NCBI RefSeq assembly: GCF_030160455.1
Contig: NZ_BSOJ01000015.1
Span: 367,337 to 431,336, forward strand
DNA: 64,000 nt
Reading direction: 5' to 3'
Origin: Limnobacter litoralis
GTDB lineage: Bacteria; Pseudomonadota; Gammaproteobacteria; Burkholderiales; Burkholderiaceae_B
In this document: piece by piece, positions 1 to 10,000 of the stretch
How the letters are laid out: every line of letters begins with the position of its first letter
Position numbering within the stretch: position 1 is the stretch's first letter
The notes under the pieces: model-generated
What the model was told of the DNA's origin: nothing
What the model saw: the letters and a program-made list of their open reading frames with translations, nothing else
Database searches by the model: none
Position numbers and translations under genes: made by a program

Positions 1-1108
1 ATTGCCTAGAGAACATGTTCATGTAGCGAAATGCAGCCGCAACGTCACCACCGTGGAAACTTCGACCCAACTTCATCAAGGCCCAGGTTCTGGGTTCGAA
101 ATCAGACGATGTGCCTTTGCGCCCCAGAATCTTTTCACCTTCCATCAAGGTGGCAGACATTTCTGCACACACCAACACGGTGTAGGCGTAGATAAAGTCC
201 TCCTTGTTCAGCGGCAGGCGAACCTCTTCGCATTTGTGACCGAGTTCTTCAAGCAGCTTGACGGTTTGCAGCACACCCTCGCGGCAATCACTGTGCAAGG
301 AGTCCCCCAAAGCCGGATCTGTTGAATAGGCAATTTTCAGCTTTTTGGGCTTGCGCGCAATCGCACTGGCGTACGATTTATCGGGCGGCGCGATGCGAAG
401 CACCTGCCCTGGGTAATCGCCCTGCAGACAGTCCAGCATCACCGCACTGTCTTGCACGGTGCGAGACACCACATGTTCAGCGATAAAGTTGAACCAACCG
501 TCAGCCTGATCTGGCCCGGAAGGCACCCTGCCCCTGGTCGGCTTGATGCCAAACAGACCGCAACAAGCAGCGGGAATACGGATGGAGCCACCGCCGTCAC
601 TGGCGCTGGCCATTGGCACAATACCCGCTGCCACAGCTGCGGCAGCGCCACCGCTGGATCCACCCGGACTTCTCAAGGGGTCCCATGGGTTTCGGCTTGC
701 CCCGGTGTAATCTGGTTCAGTGGAAGGTGTAATGCCAAATTCCGGCGTGTTTGTCTTTCCGAAAATGTTCAAACCGGCCTGTTTGAAGCGTTTCACGTAT
801 TCAGAGTCTTCACGGGGTACAAAGCCGCGGTAGAAGCGGCTTCCGTTGGTCATTTCAACGCCCGCAAAACTCGCGATCAGGTCTTTCAACAAAAAAGGCA
901 CTCCGGCAAACGGGCCTTCAAATGATTCTTTGGCACGCGCTCTTGCGAGTTCGTACATGGGTCTGATCACGGCGTTGATCCTGGAGTTGACTTTCTCAGT
1001 ACGGGCAATGCCCTCCTCCAGCAACTCCTCGGCGGACACCTCACCCTTGGTGACCAACTCCCCCAAACCCAGGGCGTCGTACTTGTCGTACTCTCCAAAA
1101 CCAGCCAT
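1..1108 (-). CDS. Amidase signature family enzyme (partial, C-terminus off the left edge)
   Basis: Reading the minus strand from the ATG at 1108 gives 369 uninterrupted codons up to the window edge, so the C-terminus is missing. The Ser-cisSer-Lys machinery of the amidase signature family is visible: Lys75 in LLKD, the Gly/Ser-rich GGSSGG at about 149-154, and the nucleophile Ser175 in DGGGSIR. These enzymes hydrolyse amide bonds; the substrate cannot be read here. It resembles stand-alone aliphatic or aryl amidases. A GatA role is less likely because no gatB or gatC is adjacent. A GGAGA ribosome site lies just upstream of the start. Confidence 0.88.
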   Translation of the reverse strand, partial: MAGFGEYDKYDALGLGELVTKGEVSAEELLEEGIARTEKVNSRINAVIRPMYELARARAKESFEGPFAGVPFLLKDLIASFAGVEMTNGSRFYRGFVPREDSEYVKRFKQAGLNIFGKTNTPEFGITPSTEPDYTGASRNPWDPLRSPGGSSGGAAAAVAAGIVPMASASDGGGSIRIPAACCGLFGIKPTRGRVPSGPDQADGWFNFIAEHVVSRTVQDSAVMLDCLQGDYPGQVLRIAPPDKSYASAIARKPKKLKIAYSTDPALGDSLHSDCREGVLQTVKLLEELGHKCEEVRLPLNKEDFIYAYTVLVCAEMSATLMEGEKILGRKGTSSDFEPRTWALMKLGRSFHGGDVAAAFRYMNMFSRQ

Positions 1109-1216
1109 GAACACTGTCTCCTTTCATTGTTCTTTGAGCTCTTAATCGTACCCGAAAACCGCGCCACAAAACGCACAGGTAACATCGCAGGTAACATTCA
1201 TAGTAGAAAGAACTAA

Positions 1217-1242
1217 CCCGGATTGGGAATAAACAATCCGGG
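1217..1242. promoter_or_regulatory. Perfect 9-bp inverted repeat in divergent intergenic region
   Basis: CCCGGATTG, an 8-base spacer and CAATCCGGG form a perfect dyad between the divergent amidase and the small receiver-like gene. No T-run follows, so an operator or leader hairpin is more plausible than a terminator. Function is unknown. Confidence 0.35.
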
Positions 1243-1293
1243 GGGTTCGTGACATGATGATGGCCATCTCATGAATCTTTTTTTGCAGTACAC

Positions 1294-1716
1294 ATGAACC
1301 TCAACTCTCAACCCAGTCTGGTTTTCAGCGACTACCCACTGAAAAGCATGTTGTATTGCAACATGCTCGCCGAGATGGGCGTGAACCTGATCGAGACACT
1401 GGACTGGATTCCGGATCCCGACGATTTTAGAATGCCCCAGGTGCCCCTTGTCGTGGTCGACATGAACCTGCCTCGGGACGAAGAAAGCTCACATCTTGAT
1501 GAGTTGAAAATCGTATTTCCGAATGCACAAATTGTATTTTTTGAAGAAGACCACAAGGGTGCATTTCTGCAGCACACGGATGGTCGGGATGTGGCCCGGA
1601 TCGGAAAGCTGATGGACCTTGCAGAGGTGCGCCCTCTGTTACACAGCATGATTGAAGCCTGTCGCGCAAGCTTGTTGAGCAGCACCGGTTTGAACAAGAA
1701 AGCCGTCAACGAGTGA
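1294..1716 (+). CDS. Small receiver-like protein of unknown function
   Basis: The gene encodes 140 residues that I do not assign to a named family. The layout resembles a lone response-regulator receiver fold: an alternating hydrophobic strand, LVVVDMNLP at about 52-60 in the place of the phospho-acceptor Asp, and IVFFEED at about 81-87 in the place of strand 4. The N-terminal acidic pair and the conserved C-terminal Lys of a working receiver are not clear, so it may be a degenerate receiver. No output domain is present. It is monocistronic: a divergent amidase lies upstream and a strong terminator directly downstream. The ribosome site is weak, so the start is uncertain. Confidence 0.6.
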   Translation: MNLNSQPSLVFSDYPLKSMLYCNMLAEMGVNLIETLDWIPDPDDFRMPQVPLVVVDMNLPRDEESSHLDELKIVFPNAQIVFFEEDHKGAFLQHTDGRDVARIGKLMDLAEVRPLLHSMIEACRASLLSSTGLNKKAVNE

Positions 1717-1750
1717 TTGAACAATCATCAACGGGCAAGTTATTCGATAA

Positions 1751-1778
1751 AAAAAGGCCACCTTTCGGTGGCCTTTTT
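1751..1778. terminator. Bidirectional rho-independent terminator
   Basis: AAAAAGGCCACC, a TTTC loop and GGTGGCCTTTTT form a strong stem flanked by A and T runs. It sits between the receiver-like gene and the 3' end of acnB and can serve both strands. Confidence 0.9.
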
Positions 1779-1795
1779 CGGATCAACAACCGACT

Positions 1796-4378
1796 TTAAG
1801 CAGCCAGTTGCGCCTTGTTGGCAATTTCCACAAACTCTGGAATCTGATCAAAGTTCATGTAGCGGTACACGTCGCCAGACACTGTGCCCAGCATTTTGAC
1901 CTGCTCCATGTACTCTTCCACGGTCGGGATCTTGCCCATCAATGCACACACTGCCGCCAGTTCGGCTGAGCTGAGGTACACGCGGGTGTCGATGCCCAAA
2001 CGGTTCGGGAAGTTGCGTGTAGAAGTGGACACGGCGGTGGAACCCTTGCGGATTTGCGCCTGGTTACCCATACACAGTGAACAGCCTGGCAATTCCATGC
2101 GCGCACCTGTGCGGCCCAAAATGCCGTAGTAGCCTTCCTCAGTGAGGATGTGCTGGTCCATCTTCGTGGGTGGCGCAATCCACAAACGCGTTGGAATGTC
2201 GCTCTTGCCCTCAAGCACCTTACCGGCCGCGCGGAAGTGGCCAATGTTGGTCATGCAGGAACCAATGAACACTTCGTCGATCTTGTCGCCAGCCACTTCA
2301 GACAGGAACTTCACGTCATCAGGGTCGTTCGGGCAAGCCAGGATAGGTTCCTTGATGTCTTTCAGGTCGATTTCAATGACCGCAGCGTATTCTGCGTCGG
2401 CATCGCCCTTCAACAGTTCAGGGTTGGCAATCCAGTCTTCCATCGCCTTGATGCGGCGGGTCAGCGTGCGTGCATCCTGATAACCCTGAGCAATCATCCA
2501 CTTCATCAAAGTGATGTTGGAGCGCATGTACTCAATGATGGGCTCTTTGTCCAGATGCACGGTGCAACCTGCAGCGGAACGCTCTGCAGAGGCGTCTGAC
2601 AATTCGAAAGCCTGCTCAACTTTCAGTTGTGGCAAACCTTCAATTTCCAGAATGCGACCAGAGAAAATGTTCTTCTTGCCTTTCTTTTCAACAGTCAGCA
2701 AACCGGCCTTGATGGCGTACAGGGGAATGGCGTTAACCAGGTCACGCAGGGTAACACCGGGCTGCATTTCGCCCTTGAAGCGCACCAGCACGGATTCGGG
2801 CATGTCCAGAGGCATCACGCCTGTGGCAGCAGCAAAAGCCACCAAACCAGAACCAGCCGGGAAGGAAATGCCAATCGGGAAACGGGTGTGTGAATCACCA
2901 CCAGTGCCCACTGTGTCGGGCATCAACAGGCGGTTCAACCAGCTGTGAATGACGCCATCACCTGGACGCAAGGCCACGCCACCGCGGTTCTCGATGAAGT
3001 CGGGCAACTCGTGGTGCATTTTCACGTCCACGGGCTTGGGGTAAGCCGCAGTGTGGCAGAAGGACTGCATCACGAGGTCAGCCGAGAAGCCCAGACAGGC
3101 CAGATCTTTCAACTCGTCGCGTGTCATTGGGCCAGTGGTGTCCTGAGAACCCACAGTGGTCATCTTGGGTTCGCAGTATGTGCCGGGGCGAACACCTTCC
3201 ACGCCGCAGGCCTTGCCCACCATTTTCTGCGCAAGGCTGTAACCCTTGCTGGAAGCAGCTTGTGAAGAAGGACGACGGAACACGGGGCTAGGGCCTTGAC
3301 CCAAAGCGGCGCGCGCACGGTCAGTCAAACCACGACCAATAATCAAGGGGATACGGCCACCGGCGCGCACTTCATCAAACAGAACGTCGGTTTTGACGCT
3401 GAATTCAGCAATGACTGCACCATTTTTCAGGGCCTTGCCTTCGAAGGGGCGCAGTTCAATTTCGTCGCCCATTTCCATCTGGCTGACATCCAGCTCGATA
3501 GGCAGTGCACCGGCATCTTCCATGGTGTTGAAGAAAATAGGCGCAATCTTGTTGCCCAGGCAATAACCGCCGAAGCGTTTGTTGGGAATGAAAGGAATGT
3601 CATCGCCGGTGAACCACAACACGCTGTTGGTGGCTGACTTGCGTGATGAACCAGTACCCACCACGTCGCCTACGTAGGCGATGGGGTTGCCTTTGGCTTT
3701 CAGGGCTTCCACTTGCTTGATGGGGCCAACCTTGCCGGGTTCGTCGGCTTCAATGCCGGGGCGTGGGTTTTTCAACATGGCCAACGCGTGCAATGGAATG
3801 TCGGGGCGGCTCCAGGCGTCAGGTGCCGGCGACAAGTCGTCGGTGTTGGTTTCACCACTGACCTTGAAAACGGTCAGCTTGATGCTGGCAGGCACTTCAG
3901 GACGGCTGGTAAACCACTCGGCGTCGGCCCAGCTTTGCATCACTTTCTTGGCGGTTGCACTGCCCTTGTCGGCCAATTCCTTAACGTCGTGGAAGTAATC
4001 GAACATCAACAGGGTTTTCGACAGGGCTTCAGCGGCAATTTCACCCACTTCGGCGTCGTTCAGCGCGTCAATCAATGGCTTGATGTTGAAACCGCCGAGC
4101 ATGGTGCCCAACAGGAAAGTGGCCTTTTTGCGGTCGATCAGCTTGCAGCTGTCAGATCCATTGACCAGTGCTGCCAAAAAGGCGGACTTGACCTTGGCCG
4201 CATCGTCTACGCCGGCAGGAACGCGATTGGTGATCAAATCAAGCAGAAACTCTTCCTCGCCTGCGGGCGGGTTTTTAATGAGTTGCACCAGATCAGCAGT
4301 TTGCTGTGCGGACAAAGGCAATGGGGGGATGCCCAACGCTGCGCGTTCGGCAACGTGTTGGCGATAAGACTCAAGCAT
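1796..4378 (-). CDS. acnB: Aconitate hydratase B / 2-methylisocitrate dehydratase
   Basis: This 860-residue protein matches the AcnB type of aconitase, which interconverts citrate and isocitrate in the TCA cycle and can also dehydrate 2-methylisocitrate. AcnB proteins are usually about 855-865 residues, so it is full length. The N-terminal helical HEAT-like domain opens with [20 protein letters not shown]. The 4Fe-4S cysteine ligands lie in the C-terminal half, in IGSCMTN and in [10 protein letters not shown]. It stands alone, ending at a bidirectional terminator, and its upstream region contains a short TATATGATATA palindrome. A second aconitase, acnA, lies about 10 kb away. Confidence 0.97.
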   Translation of the reverse strand: MLESYRQHVAERAALGIPPLPLSAQQTADLVQLIKNPPAGEEEFLLDLITNRVPAGVDDAAKVKSAFLAALVNGSDSCKLIDRKKATFLLGTMLGGFNIKPLIDALNDAEVGEIAAEALSKTLLMFDYFHDVKELADKGSATAKKVMQSWADAEWFTSRPEVPASIKLTVFKVSGETNTDDLSPAPDAWSRPDIPLHALAMLKNPRPGIEADEPGKVGPIKQVEALKAKGNPIAYVGDVVGTGSSRKSATNSVLWFTGDDIPFIPNKRFGGYCLGNKIAPIFFNTMEDAGALPIELDVSQMEMGDEIELRPFEGKALKNGAVIAEFSVKTDVLFDEVRAGGRIPLIIGRGLTDRARAALGQGPSPVFRRPSSQAASSKGYSLAQKMVGKACGVEGVRPGTYCEPKMTTVGSQDTTGPMTRDELKDLACLGFSADLVMQSFCHTAAYPKPVDVKMHHELPDFIENRGGVALRPGDGVIHSWLNRLLMPDTVGTGGDSHTRFPIGISFPAGSGLVAFAAATGVMPLDMPESVLVRFKGEMQPGVTLRDLVNAIPLYAIKAGLLTVEKKGKKNIFSGRILEIEGLPQLKVEQAFELSDASAERSAAGCTVHLDKEPIIEYMRSNITLMKWMIAQGYQDARTLTRRIKAMEDWIANPELLKGDADAEYAAVIEIDLKDIKEPILACPNDPDDVKFLSEVAGDKIDEVFIGSCMTNIGHFRAAGKVLEGKSDIPTRLWIAPPTKMDQHILTEEGYYGILGRTGARMELPGCSLCMGNQAQIRKGSTAVSTSTRNFPNRLGIDTRVYLSSAELAAVCALMGKIPTVEEYMEQVKMLGTVSGDVYRYMNFDQIPEFVEIANKAQLAA

Positions 4379-4489
4379 GAGTAAGCTCCCTAGATTGGGT
4401 GAAGTAAATGAAAACCTGTCGATTTTGGGGCAATTCCGCCCGGCTTACAAGCGCGTAAAATGGCAGCGAGCAAGGTGCCCCACAAGTCT

Positions 4490-4502
4490 TATATATGATA
4501 TA
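4490..4502. promoter_or_regulatory. AT-rich palindrome upstream of acnB
   Basis: The sequence between the AraC-type gene and acnB contains TATATGATATA, a short near-palindrome about 110 bases upstream of the acnB start. It could be part of an operator or a -10 region, but such AT palindromes also occur by chance. Confidence 0.2.
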
Positions 4503-4534
4503 GGACAAAGGCCCTTTAAAGTAGGCGATCCGGT

Positions 4535-5551
4535 CTATTCTGAGCCGAATTGTTGAACCGATTTCCGGTATCTGGCTGGCGTCACACCCACCGTTCGTTT
4601 GAATGCGTGAGTAAAGGCAGCCTGATCGTTGTACGCCAAAAAACTGGCCAGATCGATCAGGGTCATTTCGCCCTGCTTCAGCATGTTTTTGGCCATCCCG
4701 ATACGCACACGCTCCAACTCCAGCCTGAAATGGCTCCCCAACTCACCCAACCTGCGTTGCAAAGTGCGTGTCGACAGGTTCAATCTGCTGGCCACATCCA
4801 CGATGTTTGCACTGCCTGAGGCCAAAGTCTCCTGAATCGCCCGGTCCAGTTGCGGCCATGGCGAGGCGGCCTCGCTGACTTTCCGCAGCAGCAGTTCGGC
4901 TTGCTGGTCCAGAATCTGTCGCATCACGGCATCAGGCGCGCGCAACGGCCAGCTCAAGGCCTCAGCAGGAAATACCACCTCGGTCCACTTGGCTTCAAAA
5001 TAAACGGGACAGTGAAAAAACCGGGTGTAGGGTTCAATGGAGGCCACCATGGGATTGATGAACTGAACACGCAAGGGGTTCAAAGGCTTGTCCGTCAAGG
5101 TTCGGCTGAACGCCACCAAAACGCCAATGGCTGTTGTGTCCACCAAATGGCCGGGCCTGCCGTGTTCGTCACCCCATCTCAAAATGACGGTGTCCTTGTC
5201 CAGTACAACGCTCAACTGATTAACCGCGTAAATCAAGTGCTCGAACTGCTGCAATCGTGCAAACGCCTCGCCCAGCGTGCCACAGCAAGAGGCGATGTAG
5301 CCCAAAAGCCCTGTGTTTGAGGGTTTCACCATGGAAGCAAGCTGAAGTGGCAAATCAGGCTGCCCAAGTGCCTGATCCACCCAACCCAGCATACCTGCCC
5401 ATTGGTCTACCGTGATTCGGTTCAATTCACCGGGCGATGGCCTCTCAAATGGCATCCGGCCGGTTAGCGCTGGATGAACAGCCTCCAGCCAGTCAAACAG
5501 AAGATTGACATAGCTTGCTGAAACATGACCTTGGCGCACGAGTTGATTCAT
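4535..5551 (-). CDS. AraC-family transcriptional regulator (OruR-like)
   Basis: The 338-residue protein has the two-part plan of OruR/ArgR-type AraC regulators: an N-terminal ligand-binding region of about 200 residues and a C-terminal double helix-turn-helix at roughly 235-335. The second helix-turn-helix ends in the typical AFTHAFKRTVGVTPARYR motif. The regulator is divergent from an alpha/beta hydrolase, and a perfect TGACAA-N6-TTGTCA dyad lies five bases upstream of its ATG, overlapping the predicted hydrolase promoter. This suggests it controls itself and the hydrolase. The effector is unknown; a lipid-like molecule would fit the neighbours. Confidence 0.9.
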   Translation of the reverse strand: MNQLVRQGHVSASYVNLLFDWLEAVHPALTGRMPFERPSPGELNRITVDQWAGMLGWVDQALGQPDLPLQLASMVKPSNTGLLGYIASCCGTLGEAFARLQQFEHLIYAVNQLSVVLDKDTVILRWGDEHGRPGHLVDTTAIGVLVAFSRTLTDKPLNPLRVQFINPMVASIEPYTRFFHCPVYFEAKWTEVVFPAEALSWPLRAPDAVMRQILDQQAELLLRKVSEAASPWPQLDRAIQETLASGSANIVDVASRLNLSTRTLQRRLGELGSHFRLELERVRIGMAKNMLKQGEMTLIDLASFLAYNDQAAFTHAFKRTVGVTPARYRKSVQQFGSE

Positions 5552-5555
5552 TATT

Positions 5556-5573
5556 TGACAATAATCGTTGTCA
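5556..5573. promoter_or_regulatory. Putative operator TGACAA-N6-TTGTCA
   Basis: A perfect six-base inverted repeat with a six-base spacer lies between the AraC-type gene and the hydrolase. Its right arm doubles as the -35 element proposed for the hydrolase, a position typical for a regulator-binding site. Confidence 0.45.
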
Positions 5574-5597
5574 GAGTTGATGAAATTTGATTATTCT
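5568..5597 (+). promoter_or_regulatory. Putative promoter of the alpha/beta hydrolase gene
   Basis: TTGTCA at 5568-5573 and TATTCT at 5592-5597 are separated by 18 bases, giving a moderate sigma-70 match. Transcription would begin near 5604, upstream of the ATG at 5638, which argues against any start codon at 5587. Confidence 0.45.
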
Positions 5598-5637
5598 ATG
5601 GCGATTAACCAATCATACTAAAACCCGGAGACCCGCC

Positions 5638-6579
5638 ATGACCGCCACCTTTGCACAACGACTTTTCAGCCAGACCCGCCGTAAAAATCCGTTCTGTCTG
5701 CCAGAAGGCGAAATTCAAGGTCTGGCTGGCTGGCTGATTGCGCTGGAAAGATCTGCCTGTGGATTGAGCAGACATGAGACGCGGATCGAGGGGTTCACCA
5801 TACCCTATCTGAAAGGCGGACAAGGCGAGCCTTTGGTGCTGGTGCATGGCTTCGGAGGATCCAAAGACAACTTCAATCGCTTTGCCGCCAAACTCACCCA
5901 ACATTTCACGGTGTACGCCATTGATGTACCCGGTTTTGGTGGCAGTACCCGCAACCTGCAGGCGGAGTACGACATTCCGACGCAAACCCGCCGTTTGCAT
6001 CAAATCATTCAAAGCCTTGGATTGAGCAAGCCGCACCTGGCCGGCAATTCCATGGGTGGCTGGATTTCAGGCCTGTATGCAGCCACCTACCCCGATGAAA
6101 CAGGTTCCGTGTTGTTTTTGGCCCCCGCAGGGATGAAGGCCTCCTGGAAATCCGAGGCGCTACGCCTTTACACAGAGACCGGAGAAATTTTGCTAACCCC
6201 CTCAAACCTGGCGGAGTATGAACGATTCATCGACCTCGTGATGTACAAACGACCCGCTTTTGCACCCAAGGTGGTCATCAAAGCCATGGCGGCGCGGGCG
6301 GCGAAAGACCTCGAACTGAACCAGCGAATCTACAAAACGTTCAAATCGGGTGAATCGGATCTGGCCAGCCAATTGCAGGCCTCAGGCTTCAAGGGGCCGG
6401 CCATGATTGTATGGGGTGAAAACGATCGGGTGCTTGATGTGGCAGGCGCTGACGAACTGAAGCAGGCTCTGCCAGAGGCCGAGTTGATGCGTCTGAAAAA
6501 GACTGGGCATGCACCCATGATGGAGAAGCCGGCAGAAGTGGCCCAAGCGTATGTGGCCTGGCGAAAAGTCTTGCGCTAA
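5638..6579 (+). CDS. Alpha/beta-fold hydrolase
   Basis: The ATG at 5638 follows a CCGGAGA ribosome site and gives 313 residues; an open frame extends upstream but would start inside the predicted promoter. The fold is clear from the oxyanion motif HGFGGS, the nucleophile elbow GNSMGG, the acidic residue in VWGENDRVLD and the catalytic His in TGHAPMMEKP. It is a soluble esterase- or lipase-like serine hydrolase; the substrate is not readable. It lies divergent from an AraC-type regulator and upstream of a sterol-desaturase-family gene, so a role in lipid metabolism is a reasonable but unproven inference. Confidence 0.9.
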   Translation: MTATFAQRLFSQTRRKNPFCLPEGEIQGLAGWLIALERSACGLSRHETRIEGFTIPYLKGGQGEPLVLVHGFGGSKDNFNRFAAKLTQHFTVYAIDVPGFGGSTRNLQAEYDIPTQTRRLHQIIQSLGLSKPHLAGNSMGGWISGLYAATYPDETGSVLFLAPAGMKASWKSEALRLYTETGEILLTPSNLAEYERFIDLVMYKRPAFAPKVVIKAMAARAAKDLELNQRIYKTFKSGESDLASQLQASGFKGPAMIVWGENDRVLDVAGADELKQALPEAELMRLKKTGHAPMMEKPAEVAQAYVAWRKVLR

Positions 6580-6602
6580 GAATGGCGCGAATTCACAAAA
6601 AA

Positions 6603-6619
6603 TTGTCTTGTAAAGACAA
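6603..6619. promoter_or_regulatory. Perfect inverted repeat TTGTCTT-GTA-AAGACAA
   Basis: This 7+3+7 perfect dyad lies between the hydrolase and the desaturase genes. No T-run follows, so an operator is more likely than a terminator. It shares the TTGTC/GACAA half-site with the dyad next to the AraC-type gene, in the opposite arrangement. Confidence 0.4.
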
Positions 6620-6678
6620 GATTGTGATTCGAAAACTGATCAAACTGTTTCCATACACTCACAATGGAGACACACCGA

Positions 6679-7611
6679 ATGGAACATTTGATTGAGCAGG
6701 CCCTGCCATGGCTACACATGGCTTTCGGTCCTGACCCAGACTGGAAGCAGGCTTTTCTGACCCTGTTAACGCCTCTTTTTCTCGGTGCAACGGGCGTTGA
6801 ATACCTTTACCTCAAGCGCCATGGCAAATCGTTTTTCTTTCGCAAAAACGAGGTGATCACCAACATGTTGCTCGGCGGCAGCTATCAGGCCATGGAAATG
6901 GTGTGGTTTGCCCTGTTTGTGAATGCATTCATGCACTGGATGTATGGATTCAGATTTCAAACCATCACAGTGACCCCCTTGAATTTTTTGGGGCTGTTTT
7001 TGGGTCTTGAGTTTTGTTATTACTGGTTCCACCGTGCCAGCCACCGTATTCGCTGGTTTTGGTGCGCACACGTTGTGCATCACAGCGGTGAGAACATGAC
7101 CACAACCACAGCCATGCGGCAAAGCCTGTTTTACGCGGTCAATCTGCATCAGGTGTTTTGGGCCCCCATGCTGTTGATCGGGTTCCCGGTGTGGGCTGTA
7201 CTGCTGGCGTATGGCATCAACCTTGGCTACCAATATTTCGTTCATACCCAGGCCGTAACACGTTTTTCACCCTGGATTGAATACCTGTTCAACACGCCGA
7301 GCCATCACCGTGTACACCATGGCCGCAACCCGCAGTACATCGACAAGAACTACGGTGGCGTGCTCATCATTTGGGACAGACTGTTCGGCACCTTCGAGCC
7401 TGAAGTTGAACCCGTTGAGTACGGCATTGTGCGTCAACCCAAAACCGACAACATCTGGACCTTGAACACCCACGAGTGGAAAGACATGTTCAGCGACGTA
7501 TTGAAACCCGGCACTTCGTGGCTCCGTCTAAAGCACATTTGGGCCCCACCCGAATGGATTCGACCCGGCTTGCAAGAACAATCCAACCTGCGGGACAAGC
7601 CAGTGGCCTGA
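6679..7611 (+). CDS. Sterol desaturase / fatty acid hydroxylase superfamily membrane protein
   Basis: The protein has about 310 residues with several hydrophobic segments and the His clusters that hold the di-iron site of this superfamily: HRASH, CAHVVHH and SHHRVHH, the last near residue 210. Members hydroxylate or desaturate lipid or sterol chains at the membrane using oxygen; the exact substrate is open. The ATG at 6679 is preferred over that at 6664 because GGAGA lies eight bases before it. A perfect inverted repeat precedes the gene. The hydrolase and AraC-type regulator upstream may belong to the same lipid-related locus. Confidence 0.9.
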   Translation: MEHLIEQALPWLHMAFGPDPDWKQAFLTLLTPLFLGATGVEYLYLKRHGKSFFFRKNEVITNMLLGGSYQAMEMVWFALFVNAFMHWMYGFRFQTITVTPLNFLGLFLGLEFCYYWFHRASHRIRWFWCAHVVHHSGENMTTTTAMRQSLFYAVNLHQVFWAPMLLIGFPVWAVLLAYGINLGYQYFVHTQAVTRFSPWIEYLFNTPSHHRVHHGRNPQYIDKNYGGVLIIWDRLFGTFEPEVEPVEYGIVRQPKTDNIWTLNTHEWKDMFSDVLKPGTSWLRLKHIWAPPEWIRPGLQEQSNLRDKPVA

Positions 7612-7728
7612 AAAATAAGTTGATTGAAAAAACACCTATCGCGCTAAAGAATGTGTATGATGCCTGAAGGCATGCATTGTCCAACATGTGTCATATGCAA
7701 ACCATAGACAGTCAAGTAAGCGCTCTTG

Positions 7729-9951
7729 ATGCATTGGTTATGTCCAATCCAGAGGGGGCCTTACTTGGAGAAACCAGTCAACGTGTACGTCAGGGGTCTA
7801 AAAAGACTTCATGAGCAGGTAATCGCACTTGTCTTCCTGATTCTGGCGGTTAACCTGATCGGTTTTTGGGTGGGTGCTTCCAACAAAACACCCAACTCAC
7901 TGCATCTGCCCTTCAGTCATCCTTTTCCCATAGTGTTGTTTGGTCTGATGGCCATCAGCCTGTGGGCCAAGAAAAATCCAAAACTGACAACAATCAGACT
8001 GTGGCTCGGGCCGTTGGTCTTTCTGACCTATGTGTTGGAAATGCAGTTGCTGCACGCCGCTGGCAATACAGACAAAACCCTGGTTTTCACCTTGACCGCA
8101 ACAGCAGCCTTGGCCCTTGTGCTGTACGCCGGTAAACATTTGCCCGCCCAAATAGAACACGGTTTGTTCATGTTGTGCATGACGCTGTCCATGTTTGCAC
8201 TGATGTACTGGCCATTTTCCCAAGAGCACAGCATCTCATTTTCTGACCCTCTGACCTATCAGTTATTGGCCTGGGTCGGCGTCACTCAGGGCCGCGTGTT
8301 TCAGCGGTTTCTCGTCGACATTGATGAAAGTTATTCCAAACGGGTCGGACTTTGGTTCCTGATGACCAGTCCCTTCGTTCTCTTGGCCTTCAGTTTGCTG
8401 ATGCAGCTTGTTGTGTCGAATAACCTGTTCGATCGTCCACATCTGGTGGTGGCCGTCTTCAGTGCCCTCCTTTCATCGCTGGTGATGTTCGCTGTTTTTC
8501 GCTACACCAATGTGCTCGCTTATTGGGAAAAGGTTCATCGCCAGGGCTTGCACTCAACCCAAACCGAATTGCGAAAGGTCATTGAAGAACTTGATTTTGA
8601 GCGCGTGCAAATTACTGCCCTCAATGAAAAACTGAACAAGGAATTGCACATCAAATCAACCAGTCTGCAAGACGCAGTTGAGACCTTGATGGCGCAGCAA
8701 ATGAACGCCAAGGCTGCCTACGAGTCCAAATCGCGTTTTTTGGGCACAGTCAGCCACGAAATTCGCGGCCCCTTGAGCGCAATCGTGAATTTGGCTGGCT
8801 TGATTAAAGCAGCGCCAGCGGATGAGACGCCGAAGCTGGCTGGAAAGCTTGAGCTTGCAACCCGACATCTGGATGCCCTTCTGACTGACATCCTCGAGAT
8901 GAACAAGTTGACTCTTGGAAAAACAGTGCTGAAGCAAGAGCCCATGAACCTGGAATCCGTCATCGGCAGAATGATCGAATGGGTGGGCCCCGTCGCCAAA
9001 GACAAGGGGCTTTACTTGCGCATGGCAAAAAAGAGCGCCCCACCCTGCCACGTTCTCGGTGACGAGCTGCGTCTGAGGCAGATTGTGTTGAACCTGGTCA
9101 ACAATGCGGTCAAGTTCACGCGCTTTGGCGGTGTCGAGATTTCTTTAAACTTCCAGCCCGTCAATGAGCTGGAAACCGATGTCGAAATCAAGGTGGATGA
9201 CACAGGCCCCGGCATTGCCCAAGATCGCTTGAACGCCATTTTTGCCCCTTTTGTTCAGGAGCACGAAGGCATCGCCAAAGAGTTTGGTGGATTCGGTCTG
9301 GGTCTTGCAATCGTCAGGGAGCTGCTTGGCCTGATGGGTGGCACTCTCGTCGTAGACACCACCAAAGGCTTCGGAACAACTTTTCTGGTTCGACTACGCC
9401 TGCCTTTGGTCAAACCGCTGACCAGCATGCCAACGCCGCAGCCTGAGATCACGGCAATGCCTGATCAGTTGCCTTCCGGAACGTTCAAAGGGCTCAAAGT
9501 GCTGGTAGTGGATGACACTGCATTGAATCGGGATGTCACAAGGTGGGTGCTTGAATCTTTGGGCTGTGAAGTGGCTGAAGCGGACAGTGGAAACGCTGCC
9601 ATTGAGCTGCTTTGCAACCACGTGGTGCATGTGGTGCTGATGGACCTGAATATGCCCGGTGAAAACGGCATTGACACCACAGTACGCATTCGCAGAAACC
9701 CAAAGACAGCCCACGTACCCATCGTGGGCCTGAGTGGTTCAGACAATGAGACGGACGCCACGGAGTGCATGCGGGTGGGCATGCAGGATTACCTCATCAA
9801 ACCGCTCGACCCCACCGAATTGAAAGAAAGTCTTGCCCAAATTGGCGTATGGCCTGCACGAAATTCAATCAAGATTCATGCCGATTGCCGGCAGTACGAT
9901 GAAGAAAGCACGGATACCCGGTCAGGGGGGGCCACATTCACGTCATGGTAG
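7729..9951 (+). CDS. Membrane hybrid sensor histidine kinase with C-terminal receiver
   Basis: About 740 residues. Roughly seven hydrophobic segments occupy the first 260 residues, followed by a coiled-coil linker. The kinase core shows the phospho-acceptor His near 342 in SHEIRGP, the N-box near 455 in IVLNLVNNAVKFT, G1 as DTGPGI near 490 and G2 as FGLGLA near 522. A complete receiver starts near 590 with VVDD and has its Asp near 638 in LMDLNMP and a Lys in LIKPLD. The start is uncertain: ATG at 7729 has a weak ribosome site, while TTG at 7765 follows AGAGGGGG. It is the first of three consecutive signalling genes. The sensed signal is unknown. Confidence 0.92.
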   Translation: MHWLCPIQRGPYLEKPVNVYVRGLKRLHEQVIALVFLILAVNLIGFWVGASNKTPNSLHLPFSHPFPIVLFGLMAISLWAKKNPKLTTIRLWLGPLVFLTYVLEMQLLHAAGNTDKTLVFTLTATAALALVLYAGKHLPAQIEHGLFMLCMTLSMFALMYWPFSQEHSISFSDPLTYQLLAWVGVTQGRVFQRFLVDIDESYSKRVGLWFLMTSPFVLLAFSLLMQLVVSNNLFDRPHLVVAVFSALLSSLVMFAVFRYTNVLAYWEKVHRQGLHSTQTELRKVIEELDFERVQITALNEKLNKELHIKSTSLQDAVETLMAQQMNAKAAYESKSRFLGTVSHEIRGPLSAIVNLAGLIKAAPADETPKLAGKLELATRHLDALLTDILEMNKLTLGKTVLKQEPMNLESVIGRMIEWVGPVAKDKGLYLRMAKKSAPPCHVLGDELRLRQIVLNLVNNAVKFTRFGGVEISLNFQPVNELETDVEIKVDDTGPGIAQDRLNAIFAPFVQEHEGIAKEFGGFGLGLAIVRELLGLMGGTLVVDTTKGFGTTFLVRLRLPLVKPLTSMPTPQPEITAMPDQLPSGTFKGLKVLVVDDTALNRDVTRWVLESLGCEVAEADSGNAAIELLCNHVVHVVLMDLNMPGENGIDTTVRIRRNPKTAHVPIVGLSGSDNETDATECMRVGMQDYLIKPLDPTELKESLAQIGVWPARNSIKIHADCRQYDEESTDTRSGGATFTSW

Positions 9952-10000
9952 TTCGCTGAAAGGTTATTTAACATTCACTTCGTGTAGTAAGGAGTGAATC

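Noticed and set aside
3713..4384. 223-codon open frame on the plus strand
   Set aside because: It is antisense to the N-terminal part of acnB.
5587..5637. Upstream start for the alpha/beta hydrolase
   Set aside because: It would begin inside the predicted -10 region and lacks a ribosome site; the ATG at 5638 has CCGGAGA.
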